Of a DNA stretch of 64,000 bases, positions 1 to 10,200 are shown piece by piece (positions within the stretch are counted from its first letter, which is position 1; each line of letters begins with the position of its first letter). The stretch is from Chryseobacterium sp. OSA05B. Lineage in GTDB: Bacteria > Bacteroidota > Bacteroidia > Flavobacteriales > Weeksellaceae. The notes beneath the pieces are model-generated. The model was not told the origin of the DNA and did no database searches. It saw only the letters and a list, made by a program, of their open reading frames with translations. Location of the stretch: the NCBI RefSeq assembly GCF_019970065.1, contig NZ_JAHXYH010000002.1:62001-126000 (forward strand). Reading direction: 5' to 3'. The position numbers and the translations under genes are program-made.

Positions 1-3000
1 GGCCTCCATCCGAGCCGTGAAAATAATTCAATCTCGCGGAGAACATGTCTACAACGCTCATCCAGAAACCAGCTCCTACAGACTGATGCCACTTCGTAGA
101 ATCCTCATTGTCATTCCATACACGGCCGATATCATAGCCGATAAGAACCCCCATATTGGCAGGAATAATATTGTTTCTTACCCTTCCGAAATCCCAGCGG
201 ATCTCAGAATTGTTGGTAAAATAAGACTTTCCTGAGAACCTGTCATTTCTGAAAGCCCTCATTCCATTATTCCCACCGATGCTAGCTGCCTGGTAGAATT
301 CAAAATTGTTATTGCTGATCCACATTGCATTACTGGAGTTCGCAAAAACAAAATTTCCTCTTTTGTCAAGTCGGTGATCTATGGTCAGTGTTCCATTCAG
401 GGTAAAGAAATTCTTTTCGGTGTTGGCGAGATTGGTTTTCCAGTCTGCATTCACTAAGAATTCCAGGCCTAAAGTAGGAAAGGCATTATTATCTAAATTT
501 TTAAAGCTGAATGTATAATTGGCTCCTGCAAATTGCTGGCTCTTGAAAACCTCAGGTCTTACGTCTGGAGACTGGTCTACAAAACGGTTTCCTTTCTGCT
601 GAACCTTATTATCCTCAAAGGTCAGCTGGAACTGATGTTGAAGATTCATCCAGCTTTTTTTAGAGACAGACGGAGCAAAATTAAACTTGGAGATTCTCGC
701 TCTGTTGTATTCCCTTTCCGTATTTTCTTTGTCGTATTTACTTTCATTAGACAGTCCGAAGAAGTTTTCAGCAAATCTCGGTGTCGTGTATGCGGCATCA
801 AGATTGAAATCCCAACCCGATATGGCTTTTTTGAAGATTCCTTTATAAGCCACGTTGAATCCACCGGTTGCAGTATAAAAATTAGCCCTCAGACTATGTT
901 TTTGGGTGTAAGGATCCCGGATGAAATTATTAACCGTATAATTAGCCAGAACACCTATGATCACCCCATCATCCGGGTTGTAATCCAAATTCGGATAACC
1001 GGCAAAGAAATTGTATTTCGGATGCTTGTAATTGTAGGTGTTGATATCGTAATCATCAGAAATGTTTTTCGTTCCGGAACCGTTGTACGTGTTTTTCTGA
1101 GATTTAAAGTCATAAATTTTCACGCTTTTTCCATCAGCGATATTGTATACATCGTGGTTATAGCCACCGACAAGTCTGATATTCATCTTTGGTCTTCCAT
1201 CTCCTGAAACATCATAAATATCATCATCTTCCAGACCGTAGATCCAAAGTTCCTTCGTTTTCGAGTCATCATAGGTCTTCTCAAAAACCAATTCAGGATT
1301 TTCTTTATTCTTGTCTAATTTATACTGTTTTACCGTAACGGAATGACGGTCTTTGGTAATAACGAATTGGTCAGGATTCACCGTTCCTGCCAGAGAAACT
1401 TTTTCCTGCAGCACATCATAATACTGAGCCGCATAATCCTGCAGTTTTGTTTTTCTTATTTTTAATTTTCTCTGAATATCAGCAATAGTTTCATCCTTTA
1501 CTTCTTTCGGAAGATTGGTGAAGGCATCGTCAATATCTACATCCGTAAGATGCTCCTGAATATACTTAGCCTGTGCGGTCCATTCCTCCTGAGTGGCGCC
1601 TTTTAAGAAGATAAGATCCATCGGATACGGCTCCATATTCATCCACTTCACATTTTTGATCTCTTCTTTAAAAGTTTTCATGTGACGGATGGCAGGAACA
1701 TTCATAATAAGTTTGAAAGCAGCACCGTCATACTTACTGAAGGCCTGATCTCTGTCTTTCGGGATCGGTTTGTAAACCACTTTGTCACCGTCCTGATATT
1801 CTGCCCATTTCCACTGATCAGAATGTCTGTCCCAGTCGCCGATCAGCATATCAAAAAGTCTTGCTCTGATATACGATTCGCGGTCTACAGAATATTTATA
1901 ATTTTTAGTGAAATTTTTCAGAACATCGTCTGTGGAAACAATGTTTTTGGCATTATCCAGTGAGGCTAACGTTTTAGGATCAGAAGAAAAACGTTCTTCG
2001 ATCATGTACATTTCATCCCCGTAATTTTCATTGTATTCTCTTAAAGCATATTGCTTCGGAATGTAATATAATTTGGGGTTGCTGTGGAAAATATTCAGTT
2101 TATCCGCCATATTTCCTACTGAAAAAGGCGTAAACGGATGATTGGTTGTATAAAAATCAAGCAGGAACTTTTCAGGAAACGTATTGTTCAGCTCATTCCC
2201 GAAAGTGCTTTTTTTGAAAGCCATATTATTCAGGAAACGCACGGCACTCTTTTTTACACCACGCATTACAAATTCCTGTCCGTCCGCAGCCTTCAGTCTT
2301 AAACTGTTCGACTGGTTTCCGCCACCTTCTCTGAAAGGGGTAAATCCACCATTCAGGACAGCAAGATCTGCGGTAGGGGCGTCCACCGGAATTCCGTAAT
2401 ATTTTCTGTAATGTTCTCCCCAAAGCCAACGATAAACGCCTCCTTTTTGGGTAAGTTTTACAGGATAAACACTGGACTGAACTGTTCCCGGAAATGATGT
2501 TGGATAATTATTGACAAATACATCCGGTTTTGAAATCACCGAAATATGGGTAAGCTTTTTAAGATGATTATCTTTTGTAGAGAAATACTCTACGTCTGTG
2601 CTTTGATCTTTTCGGATATTAAGAACGGCAAAACCGCTGCCTCCGTAAGAAAAATCGGTCTTCTCAGCAATGGTGGAAGGATCTGTTTTAGAACCGGCAC
2701 CGCTCACGATCTGTCTGATGTTTCTTTCTTCATGATACTGCAGGTTGTGATCGTGTCCGGAAACGAATATGATATTTTCTTTATCTTGAACGATACTTTT
2801 CAACCGGTTGGCCAGATCTGCATAATGCTGATTGTTGATATCTTCAAGACTTGCTCCCGAAGAACTTCTCAAAACGTTGATCACGCTGGCAACTACCGGA
2901 ACCGGAATCTTGCTTTTCAAAGGATAAAGATGTGATTTCGCAGAATTGAATCCTGCGTGGGTACCACTGCTGATCACCGGGTGATGAAGGGCCACAATGA

Positions 3001-3682
3001 TTCTTTTATCCTGATTTTTAGTCACCAGATCTTTAAACTCTGTGAAGAAGTCTTCACGGGTTTTGATGGTGCAGTTTTTATTGACGCCCGGATACTGATC
3101 CCAGTTGACCAATGCCCATTCGGTGTCTATAACGATAAGTTTAATGTCTTTTGACAAGTTGATATCATCGATACCACAGGAATTTTTAGGAAGGAACGCT
3201 TTTTTATCATTGAAGTAGGCTTTCACCAAGTCTTCCTGAGCTTTTAATCCGTCCAGGCCACTGTTCCAGTCATGATTTCCAGGAATAACGAGTGTTTTCC
3301 CTTTGAAATTTTTGGTGATGGCAAGCTGGTTTTCCAGTTTCTGTTTGGCCAGTGCATAGTCTTTGTCAGATTCCTTCGGTATTCCGTTGGGATAGATATT
3401 ATCGCCAAGAAAGATCAGCATAGAGTTGCTGTCCGCAGAATCCAGTTTGTTTTTGAGTAAATTGAGGGTGTTTTGAGCCTGAGTATCGTCTGAGTTTCCG
3501 GCATCTCCAATCAGAAAAACTTTAAAATCAGTCTCAGATTTTATATCAGAATTTTTAACTTCAAATAAGTTTTTACCCTTTTTTACGTTATATGTTGCGC
3601 AGGAATACAGAACTCCTGCAGACAATACAGCTCGAAAGGCAATAGAAGTATTTTTTAAATGACTTTTAAAGGATAAATTCAT
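1..3682 (-). CDS. Lipoprotein metallophosphoesterase fused to an outer-membrane beta-barrel (partial, C-terminus cut by window edge)
   Basis: The reading frame is open from an ATG at 3682 to the left edge, about 1,227 residues without a stop. The N-terminus is a lipoprotein signal with the lipobox LYSC near residue 28. A calcineurin-like phosphoesterase domain follows (about residues 50-330), with GDAGN, the GDN motif in FLGDNIYP, GNHDWN, LHHP and SGHDHN as metal-ligand motifs. The middle is a long linker domain. The last 300 or so residues have the alternating aromatic strands of a BamA/TamA-like surface-antigen barrel and reach FSRLGW at the edge. Such fusions occur in Flavobacteria and are probably anchored in the outer membrane, with the enzyme in the periplasm or outside. 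Substrate is unknown. It diverges from the HD-PycTM gene with only 26 bp between the starts. Confidence 0.85.
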   Translation of the reverse strand, partial: MNLSFKSHLKNTSIAFRAVLSAGVLYSCATYNVKKGKNLFEVKNSDIKSETDFKVFLIGDAGNSDDTQAQNTLNLLKNKLDSADSNSMLIFLGDNIYPNGIPKESDKDYALAKQKLENQLAITKNFKGKTLVIPGNHDWNSGLDGLKAQEDLVKAYFNDKKAFLPKNSCGIDDINLSKDIKLIVIDTEWALVNWDQYPGVNKNCTIKTREDFFTEFKDLVTKNQDKRIIVALHHPVISSGTHAGFNSAKSHLYPLKSKIPVPVVASVINVLRSSSGASLEDINNQHYADLANRLKSIVQDKENIIFVSGHDHNLQYHEERNIRQIVSGAGSKTDPSTIAEKTDFSYGGSGFAVLNIRKDQSTDVEYFSTKDNHLKKLTHISVISKPDVFVNNYPTSFPGTVQSSVYPVKLTQKGGVYRWLWGEHYRKYYGIPVDAPTADLAVLNGGFTPFREGGGNQSNSLRLKAADGQEFVMRGVKKSAVRFLNNMAFKKSTFGNELNNTFPEKFLLDFYTTNHPFTPFSVGNMADKLNIFHSNPKLYYIPKQYALREYNENYGDEMYMIEERFSSDPKTLASLDNAKNIVSTDDVLKNFTKNYKYSVDRESYIRARLFDMLIGDWDRHSDQWKWAEYQDGDKVVYKPIPKDRDQAFSKYDGAAFKLIMNVPAIRHMKTFKEEIKNVKWMNMEPYPMDLIFLKGATQEEWTAQAKYIQEHLTDVDIDDAFTNLPKEVKDETIADIQRKLKIRKTKLQDYAAQYYDVLQEKVSLAGTVNPDQFVITKDRHSVTVKQYKLDKNKENPELVFEKTYDDSKTKELWIYGLEDDDIYDVSGDGRPKMNIRLVGGYNHDVYNIADGKSVKIYDFKSQKNTYNGSGTKNISDDYDINTYNYKHPKYNFFAGYPNLDYNPDDGVIIGVLANYTVNNFIRDPYTQKHSLRANFYTATGGFNVAYKGIFKKAISGWDFNLDAAYTTPRFAENFFGLSNESKYDKENTEREYNRARISKFNFAPSVSKKSWMNLQHQFQLTFEDNKVQQKGNRFVDQSPDVRPEVFKSQQFAGANYTFSFKNLDNNAFPTLGLEFLVNADWKTNLANTEKNFFTLNGTLTIDHRLDKRGNFVFANSSNAMWISNNNFEFYQAASIGGNNGMRAFRNDRFSGKSYFTNNSEIRWDFGRVRNNIIPANMGVLIGYDIGRVWNDNEDSTKWHQSVGAGFWMSVVDMFSARLNYFHGSDGG

Positions 3683-3708
3683 AAATTTACATTAACAAAA
3701 ATTCAGGA

Positions 3709-4896
3709 ATGAGCATTTTACACAAAGCTAAAGATTATGTCGAAATCTTATTCAAAGATAGGTTATCTTCTGTATACTTTTACCATAATTTTATTCACAC
3801 GACCTATACTGTCAATAAGGCCGAGGAGATCTTGCGAAATACGCCTGTATCCAAAGAAGACCAGGAAAAGGTTCTGCTGGCGCTGTGGTTCCATGATACC
3901 GGTTATATAGAATGTGCCCAGAATCATGAGGAAAGAGGAGTACAGATCCTTACCGATTTTCTGAAGCAGGAAAATTATCCTGAAACCTATATTGAAGATG
4001 TTTCTCAATTGATTCTGGCAACAAAGATCACTTATGAGCCACAGAATCTTTTGGAAAAAATTGTAAAAGATGCAGACTGCAGCCACTTTGCCAGCCACGA
4101 TTACAATGATATTTCCGATGCACTGAGAAAAGAGTGGGAGCTTACCAATGTAAGATGCTTCTCCAATGAAGAATGGAATGCCGGAAATCTTGATATGCTG
4201 AAAAACAAGCATCATTATTACACCGAATACGCAAAGGAAAATTGGAATCCTCTGAAAAATAAAAATATCAAAAAGATCGAAAAGAAACTAGAAAAGGAGG
4301 AGGATAAGAAAGAGGACAAAGACAAAAAAGACAATTCGGAAAGTAAAAAAGAACCTAAGGAAGCAAAATCTGACCGCAGTGTAGATACGCTGTTCCGGGT
4401 AACTTTGAATAACCACACAAGACTGAGTGATATTGCAGACAGCAAGGCGAATATTCTTCTTTCCGTCAATGCCATCATTATTTCGGTTTGTCTATCTGTG
4501 TTGGTTCCCAAGCTGGATACGCCGAAGAATGCGCACTTGATCATTCCAAGTTTTGTCCTGTTACTTTCAAGTGTGTTGACGATCATTTTTGCGATCTTAT
4601 CTACAAAACCGAATGTTACGAAAACCAGTTTTACAGCTCAGGATATCACGGAAAGGAAAGTGAATCTTCTGTTCTTCGGAAACTTTCACCAGATGATGTT
4701 CAACGACTATCACAATGCAATGAAAGACCTGATCAAAGACAGAGATTATATCTACGATTCTATGGTAAAAGACCTTTATTTCCTGGGAAAAGTTCTTGAC
4801 AGAAAATACAAACTTTTATCGGTAACGTATAAGATATTTATGGCCGGAATTATTATTTCCGTGCTATCTTTCGGATATGCCTTTCTTTCTCTTTAA
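3709..4896 (+). CDS. HD-domain phosphohydrolase with C-terminal PycTM (Pycsar-effector-type) membrane domain
   Basis: This 395-residue protein has two parts. Residues 1-175 form an HD domain: a His in FYHNFIHT, the HD pair in LWFHDTGY and a later Asp in KDADCSHF are the expected metal ligands. A highly charged Lys/Glu linker (about 180-225) leads to a PycTM/DUF5706-type domain with the signature ADSKANILLSVNAIII and two further hydrophobic segments, the last at the extreme C-terminus. In Pycsar defence the PycTM domain is the membrane effector that responds to cyclic pyrimidine nucleotides. HD-PycTM fusions are also widespread in Bacteroidetes without a cyclase. No cyclase gene lies nearby here. 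The bestrophin gene follows 18 bp downstream, so the two are probably co-transcribed. A nucleotide-linked role is inference. Confidence 0.85.
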   Translation: MSILHKAKDYVEILFKDRLSSVYFYHNFIHTTYTVNKAEEILRNTPVSKEDQEKVLLALWFHDTGYIECAQNHEERGVQILTDFLKQENYPETYIEDVSQLILATKITYEPQNLLEKIVKDADCSHFASHDYNDISDALRKEWELTNVRCFSNEEWNAGNLDMLKNKHHYYTEYAKENWNPLKNKNIKKIEKKLEKEEDKKEDKDKKDNSESKKEPKEAKSDRSVDTLFRVTLNNHTRLSDIADSKANILLSVNAIIISVCLSVLVPKLDTPKNAHLIIPSFVLLLSSVLTIIFAILSTKPNVTKTSFTAQDITERKVNLLFFGNFHQMMFNDYHNAMKDLIKDRDYIYDSMVKDLYFLGKVLDRKYKLLSVTYKIFMAGIIISVLSFGYAFLSL

Positions 4897-4914
4897 TTAA
4901 AAAAATAAATACAG

Positions 4915-5838
4915 ATGATTGTCAGACAGCGTGCCAATTGGCTGAAAATGTTGTTTATATGGAGAGGTTCCGTGTTGAAGAAAATAATAATTCAACTCAG
5001 TATTATTTTGCTGTTTTCGCTTTCTGTCTATTATTTAAAAGGGAAAGTTTTTGATTATAAAGTACATCTTAATCCTACCATTTTTACCCTGCTTGGCCTT
5101 GCACTGGCTATTTTCATGGGTTTCTGTAATTCCGCTAGCTATGACCGTTTCTGGGAAGGGCGTAAACTCTGGGGTTCACTTGTGATAGAAACGAGATCTT
5201 TTACAAGACAGATCCTTTCACTGGTGAATGATCCGTCTGTTACTGCGAAAGAAGAGAAAGAAAAAATCATCAAATTAATATCAGCATTCTGCTGGTCCTT
5301 AAATTATCAGTTAAGAGAGAAATCAGGGACAGAACATCTGACAAGGCTTCTTTCTCCCGAACAGGCAGAACAGCTGAAAGACAAAAAGTTTATTCCAAGC
5401 ATTATTATCGGCTTTATTGCAGACTGGCTGAATGAGCAGCAACGGAAGGGAAATATAGACACCATCGTGATGACTTCCATGGACCATCAGCTGAATCAGT
5501 TTTCCAATATTTCAGGAGGATGTGAGAGAATTTTCAATACACCGCTGCCTTTTGCTTACAGTGTATTGCTTCACCGCACGGTTTATCTGTACTGTTTCTG
5601 GCTGCCTTTCGGGCTGGTGGATTCATTGGGTTGGATGATGCCGCTGATCGTTCTGCTGATCAGTTATACCTTCATTGCATTGGATGCCATTATCCAGGAG
5701 ATTGGGGAGCCATTTGGAGAAGAGGAAAATGACCTGGCCCTGAACAGCATGTGCAGAACCATTGAATATTCTATTTTCGAGCAGGCCGGAATACCTCAGG
5801 GGGAGCTTAAAAAGCCTGATTCTTATTTTATAGATTGA
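4915..5838 (+). CDS. Bestrophin family (UPF0187) anion channel
   Basis: The 307-residue product matches the bacterial bestrophin family. It begins with RQRANWLKMLFIWRGSV, has paired transmembrane segments around residues 25-45 and 55-75, and carries the family motif NSASYDRFWEGRKLWG. Two more hydrophobic segments lie near residues 210-245, followed by a polar tail rich in acidic residues (FGEEENDLALN). Bestrophins form pentameric channels in the inner membrane, mostly for anions, although some bacterial members prefer cations. It sits directly behind the HD-PycTM gene and probably shares its transcript, which suggests a linked membrane function. That link is inferred from position only. Confidence 0.88.
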   Translation: MIVRQRANWLKMLFIWRGSVLKKIIIQLSIILLFSLSVYYLKGKVFDYKVHLNPTIFTLLGLALAIFMGFCNSASYDRFWEGRKLWGSLVIETRSFTRQILSLVNDPSVTAKEEKEKIIKLISAFCWSLNYQLREKSGTEHLTRLLSPEQAEQLKDKKFIPSIIIGFIADWLNEQQRKGNIDTIVMTSMDHQLNQFSNISGGCERIFNTPLPFAYSVLLHRTVYLYCFWLPFGLVDSLGWMMPLIVLLISYTFIALDAIIQEIGEPFGEEENDLALNSMCRTIEYSIFEQAGIPQGELKKPDSYFID

Positions 5839-5924
5839 TGATTGATGAATGATGATTGAAGAATTGAAGATGGAGGCTTGAAAAGGGAGGTTCTGGAGGT
5901 TGAAAAACAAATTTAAGCCGGTTT

Positions 5925-8255
5925 TTATTGATTCTTTTCAATGCTTACTGATGAATTATCCAGAGAAATTCTCAGCGCCAGTAATCCCGTAATGCCCTGA
6001 AGATCTTCCACCTTCAGGAACTCCACGTCATTCTGAAGAATTCCTTTTTTCTGAAGTTTACTGATGTAGTCCAGATATTCTTTCTGGTTTTCCATACCGA
6101 AATATACGATGGTGATTTTTCCCGGACAGGTAATTCTTTCCGATGAATCTTTTACATGAGCTTTGTCCAGACGTTTTTTTACAATTTCATAATAAGAATT
6201 GTAGGCACCATCTACATCAAAACGCTTTTCATCCATTCTGAAGCGGATGTCTATTTTTTCATTGTAAACAAAAATAAGTGATGCAATATCCAGCTGGATC
6301 GGAAGATCTCTCTTGAAGTTGTGAAATTCACGCTCCATATTACAGATGGTCTTCAGCTGCCAGTACCTTAATTTATGAACTTCTTTTGAGGTATAAGTGA
6401 GTTCCGGAGCAATATTGTGTCCGATGTACAGATTGTGCTCCACACCGTCAGATTTAAACCTTTCAAAATAATGCGGGAAGATCTGCTGGGCCTTTACCTG
6501 ACCTTCATCCAGCATATCAGCAAGTTTTCTGTTCACCAGTGTGATAGAATCATCCAGACTTTTTCTGTTGGCATAAAACAGGTCGGTTTGTGTAAAAACC
6601 TGCACAAAATAATCCTTGATCTTATTCTTAATTTGGGCATCCGTTTTCAGCTCCAGTTTTCCCTGAAGATAAGGATGGATTTCTTCTCTTAGGAATCTTT
6701 GAAAGCGCTGTTCCGTATCTGCTTTGATTTCGTTGTTCAGCTCATTCTCGAAAACATCCAGTGCCAAAAGATATTTCTCCGAATCCGAATTGATTATCGT
6801 GAAAATATCATGAAGACTTTCCAATTGCTGGTTGAGGTCTTCCAGCATCAGATTGAAACGTTTTTCAGAAGAAGAACGGATATCAGAAAAACCAAATAAT
6901 GGCGTCAGGTTTTTAAAAGAAATCTGCTTCAGTGTATACATTTTCTTTCCGAGTGAAGCATTGAAATATTTCTCCGCTTCATTCCTGAATTTCCATACCA
7001 CACTGTCGTGGATGGATGTATATTCACGCTGGATAATCGCTTCTATCTGGTAGTTTTTCTCAAAACTGAATCTGTTCAGGGAGAACAGAATCATATCGGT
7101 GAAAAACTCCATTTTTTTCAGCTTTAATCCGTTAAAACTATTGGCTTGCGGAGAGGTGAATTCCATGATGGCCAACAATTCATTATCCTTCATGATGGGA
7201 ATCACCATAAAGCTGTTGATATTGTTATCCCTTAAAATACTGAAAGAGGGAAGTGATTTGATATCGTCATCCAGATTGCTGACATTGGAAATGACAATCG
7301 GTCTGGAGTTGTGGTTTAAATTTGTGAATGTATTCTTTCGGGTTTCCTCATCAAATGCATTGATCCAGAAATCCAGAACGTGATGGGTGAACACATTTTC
7401 GTAAATCGGCAATCTGCCCAGTTTCTGATCTTTTTTATCGAACAGCATCAATCCGAAATTGAGTTCCGGGACATCAAAATAAGACTTGAAAATTTCCACG
7501 AGGTTTTCGTCGGGACTTAAATCTTCCGGATCGATTTCTATCATACTCGATTTAAGATCTGATAAAGCTACCTCTGATGTACAATCTACCAGAGAAATGA
7601 TGGTGAAACCTTTCAGAACCCATGATTTTGACGGGAAATATTTTTTCCACAGCTTGAAATCATCCAGATTTTCGAGCAGCATATCCAGTACATCATCCGT
7701 CGGAATTTTTGCCTCTTCGGTAGGGTAAATTTCTGTGAAATCTGAATTGACCGTAATCTTATAATGTTTCATGATTCCCAGCCTGTTGGGGATATCATAA
7801 TAAAGAGGCATGGTACTTTTTATATCTCTTTTGAAATAACTCTGAAGAATGAGACAGCAGCAGAAGACGTAAAATTCATCGTCGCCGATATTTCTCAGCT
7901 CTATTTCAAAGTCCTTTCCGGCGTCTTTAAGGATATCTTTAAATCTTTCGGTATAGTTGAAAGTAGTTTTGGAAAGCGGAAAACTGGCCGCCTTAATTTC
8001 ATTGCGTGTAAGACCGGTAGGGAAGAGATCTGCAAGCAGCTGCCTGATGAGGTCTTCATGTTTTTCGAGAAGTGCTTCATCCAGGAATCCGTCTCTGAGC
8101 TCAGGAAATTTTTTTGTCCTTTCAATTAAAGATTCAGCATAATTGACCCTGTACTCGAAACGGTCGTTGTACCGTATATGTTCAAGCACATCCAAATATT
8201 TTTTGAATGATATAAGAACCTGAAATGGAGCGTCTTTTTTGTAAAGATTGGCCAA
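5925..8255 (-). CDS. GAF-domain protein, large cytosolic sensor-like protein
   Basis: A 776-residue protein without signal peptide or membrane segment. A GAF-like domain is seen at about residues 290-420 (FTHHVLDFWINAF, RPIVISNVSN, SFMVIPIMKDNELLAIMEFTS). The rest is mostly alpha-helical. No catalytic domain such as a kinase or cyclase can be recognised, so a sensing or scaffolding role is only a guess. The start is a TTG (MANLYKK...): no in-frame ATG lies between the upstream stop and residue 170 or so, and the conserved-looking sequence begins at once. It converges with the bestrophin gene, 86 bp between stops, and stands alone on its strand. Confidence 0.7.
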   Translation of the reverse strand: MANLYKKDAPFQVLISFKKYLDVLEHIRYNDRFEYRVNYAESLIERTKKFPELRDGFLDEALLEKHEDLIRQLLADLFPTGLTRNEIKAASFPLSKTTFNYTERFKDILKDAGKDFEIELRNIGDDEFYVFCCCLILQSYFKRDIKSTMPLYYDIPNRLGIMKHYKITVNSDFTEIYPTEEAKIPTDDVLDMLLENLDDFKLWKKYFPSKSWVLKGFTIISLVDCTSEVALSDLKSSMIEIDPEDLSPDENLVEIFKSYFDVPELNFGLMLFDKKDQKLGRLPIYENVFTHHVLDFWINAFDEETRKNTFTNLNHNSRPIVISNVSNLDDDIKSLPSFSILRDNNINSFMVIPIMKDNELLAIMEFTSPQANSFNGLKLKKMEFFTDMILFSLNRFSFEKNYQIEAIIQREYTSIHDSVVWKFRNEAEKYFNASLGKKMYTLKQISFKNLTPLFGFSDIRSSSEKRFNLMLEDLNQQLESLHDIFTIINSDSEKYLLALDVFENELNNEIKADTEQRFQRFLREEIHPYLQGKLELKTDAQIKNKIKDYFVQVFTQTDLFYANRKSLDDSITLVNRKLADMLDEGQVKAQQIFPHYFERFKSDGVEHNLYIGHNIAPELTYTSKEVHKLRYWQLKTICNMEREFHNFKRDLPIQLDIASLIFVYNEKIDIRFRMDEKRFDVDGAYNSYYEIVKKRLDKAHVKDSSERITCPGKITIVYFGMENQKEYLDYISKLQKKGILQNDVEFLKVEDLQGITGLLALRISLDNSSVSIEKNQ

Positions 8256-8382
8256 GAGCTGAAATTTAAAGTAAAGTTATGAAAAAAACACCACTTGCAA
8301 ATGGGCTTTGGATTGGTGAAAATGATCTTTTGGAACCGCTTTGTTTATTTTTCTTAAACAATAGGCAGAAATAGATAGAACA

Positions 8383-8634
8383 TTATCTGTTGCCGCTTTT
8401 CTTTTTGAAAAATTCTGCAGTTTTATGAAAAAGATTAGGATAAAATTCTGATGTTCCGATCTTTAATTCTTTAGTGACCGGAAATAGAAATTTCATTAAA
8501 GGAACAGAAAATATGAGCGCAAAAGGGAGAACGAACATTCTGTAATTCGCAGTGTCCTTTTGGTCTTTATTGACGAAAAATACAAGGGCTGCGATGAGCA
8601 GGGCAGTAAGTAGGGTGATAAGGATTTTTTTCAT
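8383..8634 (-). CDS. Small membrane protein, unknown
   Basis: An 83-residue ORF starting with ATG at 8634. It has two hydrophobic segments, residues 3-21 and about 33-52, and a basic tail ending HKTAEFFKKKSGNR. It therefore probably sits in the inner membrane with the C-terminus in the cytoplasm. I do not recognise a family. It lies downstream of the terminator of the nuo operon on the same strand, so it needs its own promoter. Codon use looks like its neighbours. Confidence 0.55.
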   Translation of the reverse strand: MKKILITLLTALLIAALVFFVNKDQKDTANYRMFVLPFALIFSVPLMKFLFPVTKELKIGTSEFYPNLFHKTAEFFKKKSGNR

Positions 8635-8754
8635 GGTGATTAATAGGTACTCAAATTTAAGTGTTTTCAGGGAGATTTAAAATAATAATTCTGCATTTCA
8701 TAATCATGTTATGTTGATAAAGTTTATTTCTAAGTTCTTTCCATTGTCTTTCAC

Positions 8755-8785
8755 AAAAAAAAGCACAACTGAAAAGTTGTGCTTT
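8755..8785 (-). terminator. Rho-independent terminator of the nuo operon
   Basis: An 11-bp perfect stem (8760-8770 with 8775-8785) closes a GAAA loop on the plus strand. Read on the minus strand the stem is followed by a run of eight T (plus-strand A at 8755-8762 partly within the stem). It lies just beyond the nuoN stop at 8807. Confidence 0.85.
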
Positions 8786-8806
8786 GTATATTTTTACAGG
8801 AGAATC

Positions 8807-10192
8807 TTACAATCCGAACTGTCTTGCGAACAGATCCGGGAAAACTCCCAATGCGATAATAGATGCTATTACAAATACCGCTACGATATTGTAGGTAAGG
8901 GTTACTTTTTCTGAAGATTTGAATGTGGAATCTTTAAAGAAGAACATTGAAATAATCAGTCTCAGATAATAAGCAATAGATACTGCAGAACCCAGTACGG
9001 CTACCAATACCAAGAAAACACCATGCTTAGAATTCATTGCCTGGGAGAATAAAGCAAATTTCCCCATAAATCCAGCTGTAAGTGGAACCCCTGCCATTGA
9101 AAGCATAGAGATAGCCGCTACTGTAGCCAATAAAGGTTCTGATTTTGCCAATCCTTTGAATGCTCCGAAAGACGTTTCTCTCTTTAATTTCTCTACATAA
9201 ATCAGGCACATGAAAACGCCTACTGTAGATAACGCGTAAGCGAATAGATAAAATGCCAGGTTATACGTAGAAAGGCTTGTCATTCCGAAGAATACCAATC
9301 CGATGTATCCAGCGTGAGATACAGAAGAGTAAGCCAGCATTCTTTTGGCATTCGTCTGGGCAAGACCCATTACGTTGGCTAAAAGCAATGTGATAATTAA
9401 GAATACTCCAAAAACATTAATCCATTGTTCCGTTACTCCTCCAAATCCGATGGTCATTAATCTGAATAAAGCAAAGAATCCTGAGATCTTTACCACACTC
9501 GCCATGAATGCCGTAATCAGTGAAGGAGAGCCTGCATATACATCAGGACTCCACATGTGGAAAGGGGCTAATGCTACCTTGAATGCCAAAGCACAAAGAA
9601 TAAGCAGAACACCTAAAATGAACATAACGTCCTTCGGATTTTTAACTCCAAAATCCTGTATTTTATACAAGTCAAAGCTTCCGGTACTTCCGTAGATAAA
9701 TGCGATCCCGAACAGTAAGAAACCTGTGGCGAACGCACCCATTAGGAAATATTTGATCGAAGCTTCGTTTGATCTTAAATCAGTTTTGTTGGCACCGGCC
9801 ATTACATATAAAGGGATGGAAAGAATTTCTACTCCCAAGAAAAGAGTAACCAAATTCTGGAATCCGAAAAGGACGATCCCTCCGCATAATGCAAAAAGCA
9901 TCAGTGCATATAATTCTGACTGGTGGCTTCTGTGATTGCTGAACGCAAAACCTCCCAGGAAGAATAACAATAAGGTTGTTACAATAGAAATTTTGGTGAA
10001 TAACGCCGTATTTGCAGTGTACTCATACATATGTCTGTACTTTTCGAAGAAAGCACATTCAGGTAAGAAGCTTACATATAATGCGATGATCAATCCTAAA
10101 ATCCCAATGTATCTTGCGAATTTTCCTTGTTCAAAAACTCCCGAAAATAACGCAATAACTGCCGTTAGGAAAACAATAATTAAAACACTCAT
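8807..10192 (-). CDS. nuoN: NADH-quinone oxidoreductase subunit N
   Basis: A 461-residue membrane subunit of respiratory complex I, one of the three antiporter-like proton-pumping subunits. It has about 14 hydrophobic helices. Family motifs include KYFLMGAFATGFLLFG, the lysine-bearing FKVALAPFHMWSPDVY and LAYSSVSHAGY. It is the last gene of the nuo operon: a spacer of about 100 bp with 7-bp repeats separates it from nuoM, and a strong terminator follows. Length is usual for the family. Confidence 0.95.
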   Translation of the reverse strand: MSVLIIVFLTAVIALFSGVFEQGKFARYIGILGLIIALYVSFLPECAFFEKYRHMYEYTANTALFTKISIVTTLLLFFLGGFAFSNHRSHQSELYALMLFALCGGIVLFGFQNLVTLFLGVEILSIPLYVMAGANKTDLRSNEASIKYFLMGAFATGFLLFGIAFIYGSTGSFDLYKIQDFGVKNPKDVMFILGVLLILCALAFKVALAPFHMWSPDVYAGSPSLITAFMASVVKISGFFALFRLMTIGFGGVTEQWINVFGVFLIITLLLANVMGLAQTNAKRMLAYSSVSHAGYIGLVFFGMTSLSTYNLAFYLFAYALSTVGVFMCLIYVEKLKRETSFGAFKGLAKSEPLLATVAAISMLSMAGVPLTAGFMGKFALFSQAMNSKHGVFLVLVAVLGSAVSIAYYLRLIISMFFFKDSTFKSSEKVTLTYNIVAVFVIASIIALGVFPDLFARQFGL

Positions 10193-10200
10193 AATATAGA

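Noticed and set aside
533..1207. Plus-strand open frame of 224 codons
   Set aside because: It lies opposite the beta-barrel part of the phosphoesterase gene and has no domain-like sequence. It is a shadow of the minus-strand gene.
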